A stretch of DNA of 48,371 bases from Pseudomonadota bacterium (GTDB lineage: Bacteria; Pseudomonadota; Alphaproteobacteria; SP197), in assembly GCA_039028155.1 (NCBI GenBank), contig JBCCIS010000037.1, forward strand, positions 1-48,371. Reading direction: 5' to 3'. A program made the translations under genes and the position numbers. A model generated the notes under the pieces. It had not been told where the DNA came from, made no database searches, and worked only from the letters and a program-made list of their open reading frames with translations. Shown here piece after piece: positions 36,197 through 45,494 of this stretch (positions are counted from its first letter, which is position 1; every line of letters starts with the position of its first letter).

Positions 36197-37444
36197 CTAT
36201 GAGTAGGTGTCGTCGTCGAACGCGACGGTCCGGCCGGAGACCCGAACCTCGTCGACCGCCGCGGCGAGGTCGGTAAGGTAGGCGTCGACGCTCTTGGCGT
36301 GAACGGGATTGACCGAGTAGTGGATGGCCATTGGTTTCGCGGTGCTGCCGACAAACCACCCGCGTTCGCGCATGCAGGCCATCACGGCGTTGATGTCGAC
36401 CTTGTCGTCCGACGAATCGAAGACGAAGACAGCCAGGTCATAGGGGCGATAAACCCTTAGACCCGGTATTGCCTCGATGCCACCGATCAGACGGTCCCGC
36501 GTCTCCATGACGACCTTTGTCGCGGCCACATAGCCTTCTTCGCCCAGATAGTTAAGCGCGGCCCAAGCACCCGCGACCGCACCACCGGGGCGCGATCCGC
36601 TGAGCGTGTAAGTTACGTAGGCGCCCCGGGGCCAGTCGTTGAAACTGAACTTGGCGCAATCCTTGAGGACCTGCGAACGGTACAGCGACAGTGACGCCCC
36701 TTTGGGAGCGTAGCCGTATTTGTGCAAGTCGGCCGATAGGCTCGTAACGCCAGGCACGCTGAAATCAAAGGGTGGAATGTCGTAACCCAGCTTCTTGGCA
36801 AAAGGCGAGAGAAAGCCACCAAGACAAGCGTCGACATGGCACCAGAGCCGATGCTCCTGGGCGAGCGCCGCGATGCCTGCGATATCGTCAAAGACACCAT
36901 GGGAATAGGACGGCGCCGACCCGACGATCATGACCGTGTCGGCGGTCAGCGCGTCACGCATGGCCGCGACATCGGCCCGAAAGTCCTCGCCCATCGGGAC
37001 GCGAGTCACCGTCATGTCGAGCATGTAGGCGGCTTTGTTGAAGGACGGGTGCGCCGTTTCCGGCGCGACGATAACGGGATCGTTAACGTCCGGTCTGTTG
37101 TCGCGCGCCCACTTGCGGGCGGCTTTGACCGCAATGGTGATGCTCTCCGTGCCGCCGCTTGTGAAGATGCCGGCGCCTCCATTCGGGCAACCAAACAGCC
37201 TCAGACCATGATCAATGACCTCGTCTTCCAGTTCGGCGACGCTTGGAAAAGCCTTTTTGCCGAGCGCGTTTTCGCCGAAGTAAAGCTGGTAGGCCTCGCG
37301 AATGGCAAACTCGAGACCTTCATCGAACCAGTAGCTGTAGAGCGCAACCTTGCCTCCTTCCCAGTCGAAGTCGCCGTCTTTTCGTGACTGCAACTCCGCT
37401 TTCAGGGCATCCCATTTTGGCGACGTAACGTTCCGCAGACCCAT
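36197..37444 (-). CDS. PLP-dependent decarboxylase/lyase (group II-like, sphingosine-1-phosphate-lyase type)
   Basis: A 415-residue fold-type I PLP enzyme. Lys242 in ADLHKYGYAPKG forms the internal aldimine; His132 (TAHPSF) stacks on PLP and Asp205 (HVDACLGG) contacts its nitrogen. The glycine-rich FTSGGTES binds phosphate. The best fit is the glutamate decarboxylase/sphingosine phosphate lyase family, acting on an amino acid or phospho-amino alcohol. I chose ATG 37444 because AAGGA precedes it; the frame to 37489 is not conserved. Paired with the adjacent transaminase it could form an amine from an amino acid, or the reverse route. Confidence 0.88.
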   Translation of the reverse strand: MGLRNVTSPKWDALKAELQSRKDGDFDWEGGKVALYSYWFDEGLEFAIREAYQLYFGENALGKKAFPSVAELEDEVIDHGLRLFGCPNGGAGIFTSGGTESITIAVKAARKWARDNRPDVNDPVIVAPETAHPSFNKAAYMLDMTVTRVPMGEDFRADVAAMRDALTADTVMIVGSAPSYSHGVFDDIAGIAALAQEHRLWCHVDACLGGFLSPFAKKLGYDIPPFDFSVPGVTSLSADLHKYGYAPKGASLSLYRSQVLKDCAKFSFNDWPRGAYVTYTLSGSRPGGAVAGAWAALNYLGEEGYVAATKVVMETRDRLIGGIEAIPGLRVYRPYDLAVFVFDSSDDKVDINAVMACMRERGWFVGSTAKPMAIHYSVNPVHAKSVDAYLTDLAAAVDEVRVSGRTVAFDDDTYS

Positions 37445-38269
37445 CGCGCGTCCTTCTGACCAACCATGCCGGAGGACCGGCACACACACGGACGCTGCCG
37501 TTGCCGATCAACCGTAGTCAGCATCGGTTTAGCAGACATCAATCTCTCAGCGGTCACCTCCTTAGTTATGCCGGACGACATAGACTTATGGGGCCCTGAT
37601 GCGTCCCACGCGCCCGCGCGGTCCGTCGGGTGGCAGGCAGTGCAAATGGACTCACGCATGCGGCCGGTCTGCCTCAATCTTGCATGTCACAAAACGCGAG
37701 CACTCTGGATACGAAGGGAACGGCTAGGGTGCGCCAAGAACGTGATCGCTCAGCAATGGCCATCTGATGGCGCCACAACCCGTGATATGGAGAGTCGTGG
37801 TGGTGCGAATACTCCGCCGCTCCACTGAGTCCGCCCAGAACCTATGTCGCGATCGAAACGCGAGTCCCTAGAACTGAAATCCGACACCCACCAAGGGGCC
37901 AGCATAGGTTAGATCCAGATCCAGCCTGGAGCTGCCGCTGCCTTCGCTGTCGTCGAAGGCATAGGCGCATGAAGCGTGGCCGATCGCGCCAACCAGATAC
38001 CCCCCACCTGCTCCAGTTTGATTGTTAGATCATGATGGACCTGTGGTCCATCTGGATGATCGCTACGCGAGCCGCCGGACCGGAGGATCATGCAACAGGT
38101 GGTGCAAGGGGTGGTCCACGACACACGTTAGGAGGTTTCTCAGGTTGAGGTGGATCGAGCCAGAGTGTTTCGTTCGATTTAGCGAAACCAAGCTTCGAAA
38201 CTATCAGGTTTCAGCACGACTGCCGCGCCATGTAGTCTGATGTCAGGTAACACTATGGGCTGATCGATT
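37445..38269. other. Long intergenic region with a gene relic
   Basis: These 825 bases lie between the PLP decarboxylase and the second DapA-family gene. Apart from the relic at 37868-38029 I see no coding frame of plausible composition. The frames that do stay open are Cys/Arg/His-rich. The promoters of both flanking genes should be here. Confidence 0.45.
37868..38029 (-). pseudogene. Relic of a secreted/beta-barrel-like protein C terminus
   Basis: Reading back from TAG at 37870-37868 gives a 53-codon frame without any Met, closed upstream by a TGA at 38032-38030. It reads SRLDLDLTYAGPLVGVGFQF at the end: alternating hydrophobic residues and a terminal Phe, as in outer-membrane barrel proteins, after a Gly-rich stretch. 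The family is not recognised. It may equally be a chance frame; the composition is the main support. Confidence 0.3.
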
Positions 38270-39217
38270 GTGCCAACGAGCAATCCGAACGTTTCGAAAC
38301 CGACGTTGAGTGCCGCACTCGTCACACCCGTCGACTCAGCGGGAGATGTACAGCTCCGCAAACTCGTCGATCACGCGCACTGGGTGCTGGGCAATGGCTG
38401 CGATGGCATAGTCCTGTTCGGCACGACCGGCGAGTCGGCGTCGTTCTCGCCTGACGCAAGATCCGCCGCCCTTGACGCTTTTGTCGGTGCTGGCGTTCCA
38501 CCAGAAACCGTTATGGTCGGCACCGGTTGCTGTTCGATCGCCGAGACGGTCAGGCTTTCTCGGCAAGCTCTTGATTTGGGCTGTCAGGGAGTCCTCATCC
38601 ACCCGCCGTTCTTCTTCAAGAACCCGAGCGAAGACGGCATTTTCGCCTTCTATGCGCGTGTCATTGACGCTCTAGGCCGGGACGACGCCAAGATCTATCT
38701 CTATCACTTTCCAGACGTAACTGGCGTTCCGCTGACGTTATCCTTGATCGAACGGTTGCTGAACGACTTTTCGCCGGTGATCACAGGCATCAAGGACAGC
38801 AGTGGTTCTTTCGAGAACATGAAGGCACTTGTCAGCTCCTTTTCGGAGCTCGCCGTCTATTCCGGAGACGATCACTTGCTGTGGCCGCTGCTAGAAGCAG
38901 GCGGCGCCGGTGCTATCACGGCTACGGCCAACCTGATACCGAACCTGCTTCGCGATGTCGCGGATGGCTGGCAAAGCAACAGCCCGGCGGCCCAGGCCGC
39001 CCAGGCGACGTTGGTCGGTCTGTGGGAAGATACGCTGTTGAAGTTTCCGGTTAGTGAGGCGGTCAAGGAGTTGATCGCCGACCTGTCGGAGGACCCTGGT
39101 TGGAGAACGGTTTGCCCACCCCTTGAGCCGCTCCCTTCTTTACGTCGGCAGCAGCTCCTCTCGCTTGCAGATCCTTTCCTGGAAGCCATTCCCTCAGGCC
39201 TCGGCACCTCGCATTAA
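38270..39217 (+). CDS. DapA-family lyase/aldolase (second copy)
   Basis: A 315-residue Schiff-base (alpha/beta)8 enzyme, only distantly like the copy at 16445. The loop GTTGES is at 51-56, the catalytic Lys175 in ITGIKDSSG, and Tyr143/Tyr145 in IYLYHFP supply the relay residue. It could be an aldolase, dehydratase or deaminase for a 2-keto acid. The start is GTG 38270; no ATG precedes the conserved region. RidA follows on the same strand, which fits a deaminase or lyase that releases an enamine/imine intermediate. Confidence 0.88.
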   Translation: MPTSNPNVSKPTLSAALVTPVDSAGDVQLRKLVDHAHWVLGNGCDGIVLFGTTGESASFSPDARSAALDAFVGAGVPPETVMVGTGCCSIAETVRLSRQALDLGCQGVLIHPPFFFKNPSEDGIFAFYARVIDALGRDDAKIYLYHFPDVTGVPLTLSLIERLLNDFSPVITGIKDSSGSFENMKALVSSFSELAVYSGDDHLLWPLLEAGGAGAITATANLIPNLLRDVADGWQSNSPAAQAAQATLVGLWEDTLLKFPVSEAVKELIADLSEDPGWRTVCPPLEPLPSLRRQQLLSLADPFLEAIPSGLGTSH

Positions 39218-39338
39218 AAGAAGCGTGGCGCGATGGCTACGGGCCTGCGCAATGCAAGCTTCTTGGCGGCCAGACGATGCCACATCACCAAGCGACGCTA
39301 TCCAGTCGTGACCGTAACATCAGCATTGGAGACAGAGA

Positions 39339-39746
39339 GTGACGGACAGCAGCAGCACTATCAGGCTCGAACATGGCGCACCCGGCGAAGAAGGCATGCC
39401 ATTCTCCAGCTTCGTCCGGGCCGGCGACTTCATTTATCTCTCCGGGTTGGTCGCACTTGGTGACGATCAGGAGATCGTCAGTGGCGGTGTCGGCGCCGAA
39501 ACGACGAAAATTCTTGATGTGGCAGATGGCATACTGCGCAAGGCTGGCAGCTCTTTGAAAGATGTCGTGAAGGTCAGCATCTGCCTTGCCAACCCATCGG
39601 ATTTTGACGAGTTCAATGCGGTCTACGCGAAGTACTTCACCAGCAAGCCGCCGGCCAGAGCAACCATTTGCGCCAGCCTAACCATCGATGCAAAGGTCGA
39701 AATCGAACTAACCGCCTATCAGCCTAACGGCCTTCAGGGCTCCTAG
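39339..39746 (+). CDS. RidA/YjgF-family enamine/imine deaminase
   Basis: A 135-residue RidA-type protein. Arg107 in PPARATI, the Arg that binds the substrate carboxylate in RidA, is present, followed by VEIELTAY as the final strand. RidA speeds hydrolysis of reactive 2-aminoacrylate-type enamines to keto acids and ammonia, protecting PLP enzymes; it acts as a trimer in the cytoplasm. The start is GTG 39339 with GGAGA upstream. It lies 121 bases after the DapA-family gene and is convergent with the ABC permease gene. Confidence 0.9.
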   Translation: MTDSSSTIRLEHGAPGEEGMPFSSFVRAGDFIYLSGLVALGDDQEIVSGGVGAETTKILDVADGILRKAGSSLKDVVKVSICLANPSDFDEFNAVYAKYFTSKPPARATICASLTIDAKVEIELTAYQPNGLQGS

Positions 39747-39894
39747 AGTCTATGCGCAAGCCGCCACGTCAGTTATCGGTGTGCTTCGAGTTTCGGTGTG
39801 CTGAAATCGGCCTGGTGGGAAACTCGTCGGCGATCCACAGACACCGAAGCTGGAACGCTTCGTTTCCCGAAGTTCGCTTGGCTCCCGTCCGATC

Positions 39895-40545
39895 TCAACG
39901 CTCCGTTGATAGGTGCTGCTCCATTCTGCGCGCCCAGACCGTCAGCGGGAAACATATGATGAAGTAAATCAGTGCCGCCATGCCGAATATGATGAACGGC
40001 TGAAACGTCGCGTTGGTCAGAATCTGTGCGGTCCTAGTTACCTCACTGAATCCTATGATCGAGGCAAGCGCGGTACCTTTGACAAGTTGCACCATAAATC
40101 CCACCGTCGGCGGAATGGCGGTACGCAGAGCCAAGGGCAGGATGACAAAACGCAACTGCGCCAAGTATCTCAAGCCCAAGCTGGCGCTGGCATCCCACTG
40201 ACCGCGCGGGATTGCTTCGACGCAGCCGCGCCATATGTCGGTAAGGTAGGCACTTGCATACAGCGTGAGACAAAGGGACGCCGCTACCCACGCCGGAACG
40301 TCGAACCCCAGCATCGGAAGGCCGAAGAACACGAGAAACAACTGCATCAGCAACGGCGTGCTTTGGAATAACTCGACATAAAGCTTGATTGCGATGTGCA
40401 CGCGCTTGTACTTGCTGACACGGATCGCCAGCAAAACCAGTCCCAACGTTACGCCGCCGGCAAAGGCTATGCCGGAGAGTAGCAGCGTCCAGCGGGCAGC
40501 CAGCAGCAGATTGCGCGCGAAGTCCCAGAGCGTGAACTCCATCAT
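39895..40545 (-). CDS. Polar amino-acid ABC transporter permease
   Basis: A 216-residue permease. The coupling loop is GLRYLAQLRFVILPLALR after DIWRGCVEAIPRGQ. It is the last gene of a binding protein-permease-permease operon. The start ATG 40545 overlaps the preceding stop by four bases; a second ATG at 40542 is possible. No ATPase gene follows: the next gene downstream runs the opposite way. Confidence 0.92.
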   Translation of the reverse strand: MMEFTLWDFARNLLLAARWTLLLSGIAFAGGVTLGLVLLAIRVSKYKRVHIAIKLYVELFQSTPLLMQLFLVFFGLPMLGFDVPAWVAASLCLTLYASAYLTDIWRGCVEAIPRGQWDASASLGLRYLAQLRFVILPLALRTAIPPTVGFMVQLVKGTALASIIGFSEVTRTAQILTNATFQPFIIFGMAALIYFIICFPLTVWARRMEQHLSTER

Positions 40546-41210
40546 CGGCCGCGTCCTGCGAAGAGCCGGAAACCGGCGAGCGCCAAAAGGCGTCGCATCA
40601 GCAGTGCCATGACGAGATAGATAACCGTGATCACGACGTAAGTCTCGAAGGCACGGAAGTTACGCGACTGGATGAAGTCGCCGACATGGGTAAGATCGAC
40701 GACGGCAATCTGTGAGACCACGGCCGACTCAAGCATGGTGATCGTGATCTGGCTGACAAGGGCCGGATAGACCGTGACCAGTGCCTGCGGCAGGATAATC
40801 AGCACGAAGATCGGGATCGCGTGGAGACCCACGCTGCGCCCGGCTTCGCCTTGTCCGTCTGGAACTGACTCTAGTCCGGCACGCACAATCTCTATGGCAT
40901 AGGCGCCAAGGTTTATGGTCATGGCAAGCGCCGCGGCCTGCAGCGCTGTGAGACGCAAGCCCAGGCTCGGCAGCCCGAAAAAAATGAAAAACATCTGGAC
41001 GATGAACGGCGTGTTGCGAATCAGCTCGACGTAGGTGACGATCGGCCACCTCATCCACGATCGCCCACTCCACAACGCGGCGGCGCCAAAAATCCCGACG
41101 GCGACTCCAGCTACAGCAGAAACGGCGGTCAACCCTAAGGTGACCGCCGCCCCTTCCGCGAACAAGTCGACGTACTCAAGCAGCGCCCCAAAGTCTAACT
41201 GGTACTCCAC
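40542..41210 (-). CDS. Polar amino-acid ABC transporter permease
   Basis: A 222-residue permease, partner of the preceding entry. The coupling loop region is GRSVGLHAIPIFVLIILPQA after YAIEIVRAGLESVPDGQ. It follows the binding protein by eight bases and overlaps the next permease at its stop, so the three are translated together. Confidence 0.92.
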   Translation of the reverse strand: MEYQLDFGALLEYVDLFAEGAAVTLGLTAVSAVAGVAVGIFGAAALWSGRSWMRWPIVTYVELIRNTPFIVQMFFIFFGLPSLGLRLTALQAAALAMTINLGAYAIEIVRAGLESVPDGQGEAGRSVGLHAIPIFVLIILPQALVTVYPALVSQITITMLESAVVSQIAVVDLTHVGDFIQSRNFRAFETYVVITVIYLVMALLMRRLLALAGFRLFAGRGR

Positions 41211-41218
41211 TCAGTCGC

Positions 41219-42025
41219 TCAGTGTTGCAAGTTTTCGGGCAACGGAATTGACAGCCACTCCTGAGAAATAGAATCAAGCGTACCATCTTGCTTGATCCGT
41301 ACGATGAACGCCTCAAGTCGCGCTAACAGGCGTTCCTCGCCCAAGTTAATCGCCATCGCTGACGGCGAATTCAAGAGCTGGAACTTTGACTCCGGTTCCA
41401 TGTCCGGCTTTTGTGCCAGCACCGCCGCACCGACGTCATTGCCAACAACCATCATGTCGACCTGACCAGAAAGAAAGGCCGAGATAACACCGTTGTAGTC
41501 GTTGAAACGCTGAATGTCCGTACCCTCGGGGGCGACCTCCGTCAGACTCGTGTCCTCAAGCGTGCCGCGGTTAACGGCTAGCGACTTCCCGACGAGGTCT
41601 TCCGGCCCCGTCACCTCAAGAGACTTCGGCCCGACGACATCGATCGAATATGGCGCGTAGGGCTCAGTAAAGGCCAAGACCTCAGCGCGCTCATCGCTGT
41701 AACCAACGCTGACCATCATGTTGATCTTGTGTTCCAGAAGCATCGGGATTCGGTTCTGGCCGGTGATGCCGACGAGCTCCGCCTCGACACCCAATTCTTC
41801 AGCCAAGGCGTTGATGACATCAATGTCGTAACCGTGGGATCGCAGATCTGGGCCAGCGGAAGAGAACGGCGGGAAATCTTCAAAAAACCCAATCCTTATG
41901 ACGCCCGCATCCATTATGTCGTCTAGTTCATCGGCGTTCGCTGCAGGCCCGCCGGCCTGATAAACGAACAGGGCCAGAGTAAGGACCGAGGCCGCCGCAA
42001 CACATTTTTTGGTTAGTCCAAGCAT
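41219..42025 (-). CDS. Polar amino-acid ABC transporter binding protein
   Basis: A 268-residue periplasmic binding protein (family 3). Residues 1-29 form a signal peptide ending AANADEL, and DAGVIRIGFFEDFPPFSSA and YDIDVINALAEELGVEAEL are usual family elements. I chose ATG 42025, which follows AGGGGAG at normal spacing; the frame to 42061 is the less likely start. It heads a three-gene operon that lacks an ATPase. Confidence 0.92.
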   Translation of the reverse strand: MLGLTKKCVAAASVLTLALFVYQAGGPAANADELDDIMDAGVIRIGFFEDFPPFSSAGPDLRSHGYDIDVINALAEELGVEAELVGITGQNRIPMLLEHKINMMVSVGYSDERAEVLAFTEPYAPYSIDVVGPKSLEVTGPEDLVGKSLAVNRGTLEDTSLTEVAPEGTDIQRFNDYNGVISAFLSGQVDMMVVGNDVGAAVLAQKPDMEPESKFQLLNSPSAMAINLGEERLLARLEAFIVRIKQDGTLDSISQEWLSIPLPENLQH

Positions 42026-42477
42026 TCTATCACTCCCCTTTTGTCTTTGAGCTGCTGTCATCCTGCTGCTCGTTTGGACATGCCCAACGTCGCATTTTCC
42101 TCAGACTGGTGAGGTCACTGGACGTCTGCAGAGATCGCTCCTGCGCCTAAGACTTGCGAAAGCCTCTTCTTCATGAATAGCTCGGCAAGTAACTGCCGAA
42201 ACGTCGGTCGCTTGGTTCGTGGCCGCCACGATCCACAAACCCTTGCATGACTGCTAACCGAGCCCCTCAACATGCGCAGGCCATGTGCGTACCCGCAGTG
42301 TGAAAATGTTCCTCGAAATGCCGAGCCATCGAAAGGTGAGGAAATCAAACTATGGTTCGACATTTAGCCAACGACCTCCATCGATGCTTCCTAGATAGAT
42401 GACCCTTGTTCGCTCAGCTAACACGGCTCATTTGGCCCGCCCCTTGACCCTAGGTGCCTCCAACAGAGGATCCATTC
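42026..42477. other. Divergent intergenic region, no gene seen
   Basis: These 452 bases separate the ATPase-less importer from the second hydroxyacid dehydrogenase. I see no gene and no strong hairpin. Promoters for both genes should be here. Confidence 0.45.
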
Positions 42478-43413
42478 ATGGACGTTTTTCTGTTCTCCTC
42501 AGCCTTCGACCACACACAGATCGAGCGAGTACGAAGCGTGATCGGTGACGACACTCTCCACGTACACGACCAGTTCGAGGAGACCGACAATCTGGGCCCC
42601 GCATTCATGACCAGTCAGGTGGTGTTTGGGAACATCCCTGCCTCTTGGGTGCCGCGATCGCCGTCTCTTGAATGGCTGCAGTTGTGCTCTGTCGGCATCA
42701 GCGAGTACTGCGAACTGGATTGGCCGGCACTTGAAGATCGCATCACACTGACGAATCTGCCGGACTTCTTCACCGAACCCGTCGCGGAATCCATCCTGGC
42801 CGGGATACTGGCTCTTTACCGCGGTGTTAATCGACTTGCCGTGTTGCGGGAAAACTCAGATTGGCAGGGCGATGCGATACGTGCGCAGCTGGCAACCCTG
42901 AGAGGGGCAGCCGTCGTGCTTTTCGGCTATGGCGACATCAATAGGCGATTGGAAGAGCTGCTGGCGCCATTCCAATGCAACGTCACCCGCTTTGGCAGCG
43001 AGTGGACACCCGCTCAACTCGACAAGGCTCTGGCGGCTGCAGATGTTGTGGTCAGTACGGTCCCGGAAACCGACGGCACAATCGGCGTCTTCAACGAGGC
43101 CCGCTTGGCCTTGCTCAAGAACGATGCACTCTTCGTTAACTTTGGACGCGGTTCCGTCGTCGACGAGGCCGCCCTAGCCGCTGCCCTGCATCGACAAGCA
43201 ATCGGCGGCGCGGTGATCGATGTCACCCAGGAAGAGCCACTGCCGAAGACCCATCCCTTCTGGACCGCGCCGAACATGATCGTAACCCAGCACAGTGGCG
43301 GCGGTACGGTAGACGAGATGGACCAGATAATCGATGTGTTCGCCGACAACCTCGCGCGCTATCGCCGTGGTGAACCATTGCTCGGCATTGTCGACTTCGA
43401 GAAAGGGTACTGA
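42478..43413 (+). CDS. D-2-hydroxyacid dehydrogenase (second copy)
   Basis: A 311-residue NAD-dependent 2-hydroxyacid dehydrogenase. The nucleotide loop is GYGDIN (150-155) with Asp in place of the usual Ser/Thr, and the catalytic residues are Arg224 (FGRGS), Glu253 (EEPLP) and His272 (TQHSGG). I chose ATG 42478 because AGAGGA precedes it; an earlier GTG at 42454 is within the ribosome-site region. It ends RYRRGEPLLGIVD, like the copy at 779. It converges with the IlvD-family gene (14 bases apart). Confidence 0.9.
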   Translation: MDVFLFSSAFDHTQIERVRSVIGDDTLHVHDQFEETDNLGPAFMTSQVVFGNIPASWVPRSPSLEWLQLCSVGISEYCELDWPALEDRITLTNLPDFFTEPVAESILAGILALYRGVNRLAVLRENSDWQGDAIRAQLATLRGAAVVLFGYGDINRRLEELLAPFQCNVTRFGSEWTPAQLDKALAAADVVVSTVPETDGTIGVFNEARLALLKNDALFVNFGRGSVVDEAALAAALHRQAIGGAVIDVTQEEPLPKTHPFWTAPNMIVTQHSGGGTVDEMDQIIDVFADNLARYRRGEPLLGIVDFEKGY

Positions 43414-43427
43414 ATCGACGTTAAACT

Positions 43428-45215
43428 TCACTCGACGCGGCGTGGCAACTTTTTGCCAATCCGTTTGTACTGGACCATATCTTCGAACACGCCTCCCCTG
43501 TCGAGATCGGTCACGTTTTCGCGGTAAACCTGCTGCCACCACGTCTGGTTCACCGGATACTCGAACTTGGTGTTGCGAAACCGCTCGGCAATCTCCTCGT
43601 CATCGATGAGCAAGTCGACACGGCGCTCGTTGAGGTCAAGTCGAATCCGGTCACCGTTCCGAAGAATGGCTAATCCACCACCGGCCGCGGCTTCGGGTGA
43701 GACATGGAGAATGGACGGTGCTCCGGAGGTGCCACTTTGGCGACCATCGCCCATTGTCGGCAGCTCGTTTATGCCCTGCGTAAGAAGCCGTGCAGGCGGC
43801 CGCATATTCACCACTTCAGCCGATCCGGGATAACCAACCGGACCGACACCTCTGATGACCAGAATGGAATGCTCATCAATCTCGAGCTCAGGGCTGTCGA
43901 TGTTCGCCCGGTAGTCTTCTGGGCCATCGAACACCGTCACGTTCAGCTCGCATACGTTGGGACAATCTGGTCTTGAGAGATAGCGGGCGCGAAAGTCATC
44001 GCTGATCGCAGAGGTCTTCAAGAGGCCCGATCGAAAGAGATTGCCCGTTAGAACCGTGAACCCACCATTCCTGGTGACCGGCTCCTGTACGGTCCAAACC
44101 ACGTTTCGGTCCTGGGTTTCTCTGTTCGCGCAGTTCTCAGCAACAGATTTCCCGTTGGCGGTCATCGCGTCGCCGTTCAGCAACCCGGCCTCGTTGAGCT
44201 CGTACAGCACGGCCTGGCAACCGCCCGCATGGTGAAAATCCTCGGAGAGATACTCACCGACAGGCATGCAGTTGACGATTTGCGGGACGTCGGCGCCGAG
44301 CACCTGCCAGTCCTCCATCGTCACATCGATACCCGCGTGTGCCGCAATTGCATTGATGTGGATCTGTGCATTCGTGGACCCGCCAAGGCCGGCACAGACG
44401 ACAATCGCATTTTCTATGGAAGAACGCGTGATCAAGTCGGAGGGTTTAAGGTCCTCCCACACCATGTCCACAATCCGACGGCCTGTTGCATAGGCGATCT
44501 GCTGGCGTTCCCGATAAGCCGCTGGTGCCGAAGCGTTATCCGGAAGTGACATACCAAGCGCTTCCGCAAGGCAGTTCATCGTCAGGGCCGTACCCATGGT
44601 GTTGCAATGACCGACCGAAGGCGCGGTACAGCCCGTGATATCAAGGAAGCCGACAGCGTCAATCTCACCCTTTGCGAAGAGCTTCCTGGCCTCGAACATG
44701 GTCGTACCAGAGCCAACACAGCGACCCATGTACCGGCCATTGAGCATAGGTCCGGTAGACAGGGCAATCGCCGGTAGGTCGACACTGGCCGCTGCCATCA
44801 GCTGCGACGGCGTGGTCTTGTCACACCCGGTGGTCAGCACAACTCCATCCAGGAAGTAACCATGCAGGATCTCGATGAGACTCAAACTCTGCAGATTGCG
44901 ATCTAGAGCTGCGGTTGGCCTGCGGCCCGTCTCCTGAATCGGGTGGATCGGGAACTCGATGGGTATGCCGCCTGCATCCCGAATGCCGTCCCTCAGTCGA
45001 AGTGCCAGCGTTTGATGGTGACGATTGCACGGCGCCAGATCCGAACCGGACTGTGCGATTCCGATCACCGGCCGGCCGGACCGCATCTCCTCCTGCGTTA
45101 GTCCGTAGTTCAGATAGTGCTCGAGAAGCGTTGCCGCCTGATCGATATCATCGGGGTTGTTGAAGCACGCACTACTGCGGAGGTCCTCAGGGCGTTTCTT
45201 GCGATTTCTAGTCAC
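43428..45215 (-). CDS. IlvD/Edd-family dehydratase (sugar-acid dehydratase type)
   Basis: A 595-residue iron-sulfur dehydratase. The cluster cysteines are Cys63 (APCNRHH), Cys131 (TTGCDKTTP) and Cys204 (GHCNTMG), the spacing found in L-arabinonate dehydratase (59/127/200) and related [2Fe-2S] sugar-acid dehydratases. C-terminal GDGRQSGTSGAPSILH is conserved. The reaction is dehydration of a polyhydroxy acid to a 2-keto-3-deoxy acid, which suits an adjacent 2-keto-acid dehydrogenase. Leucine-pathway IlvD is less likely because of context. The start is GTG 45215; no ATG is near the conserved region. Divergent from a LysR gene, which probably regulates it. Confidence 0.9.
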   Translation of the reverse strand: MTRNRKKRPEDLRSSACFNNPDDIDQAATLLEHYLNYGLTQEEMRSGRPVIGIAQSGSDLAPCNRHHQTLALRLRDGIRDAGGIPIEFPIHPIQETGRRPTAALDRNLQSLSLIEILHGYFLDGVVLTTGCDKTTPSQLMAAASVDLPAIALSTGPMLNGRYMGRCVGSGTTMFEARKLFAKGEIDAVGFLDITGCTAPSVGHCNTMGTALTMNCLAEALGMSLPDNASAPAAYRERQQIAYATGRRIVDMVWEDLKPSDLITRSSIENAIVVCAGLGGSTNAQIHINAIAAHAGIDVTMEDWQVLGADVPQIVNCMPVGEYLSEDFHHAGGCQAVLYELNEAGLLNGDAMTANGKSVAENCANRETQDRNVVWTVQEPVTRNGGFTVLTGNLFRSGLLKTSAISDDFRARYLSRPDCPNVCELNVTVFDGPEDYRANIDSPELEIDEHSILVIRGVGPVGYPGSAEVVNMRPPARLLTQGINELPTMGDGRQSGTSGAPSILHVSPEAAAGGGLAILRNGDRIRLDLNERRVDLLIDDEEIAERFRNTKFEYPVNQTWWQQVYRENVTDLDRGGVFEDMVQYKRIGKKLPRRVE

Positions 45216-45494
45216 GGTTCGCCCATGTTCTCGTTGAATCTAAAGGCGCCGCTCTCGACGCTCGACCACTCAGATAGTTCGTGCCGACTGGCCACCATCT
45301 CGGATGGCCGCTTACAGTGCCAGTTTGTCGCGTCAGGGCAATGAGAAATGGCGGGCCAAGCTTGCGACTGACGGAGATCCGTGCTTTCACCTGTACTAGG
45401 TAGTCTGCTTTGTGACGTAAATCCGAAGCTGTCGAAGTACTGTTCTATAACTTGACAACATAGCCGCCGCGCGCCCGACCTGGAGGAAAGTGGC

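Noticed and set aside
37466-37828. A 120-codon plus-strand frame in the 825-base gap
   Set aside because: It is Cys/His/Arg-rich without any recognisable motif and starts inside the decarboxylase promoter region.
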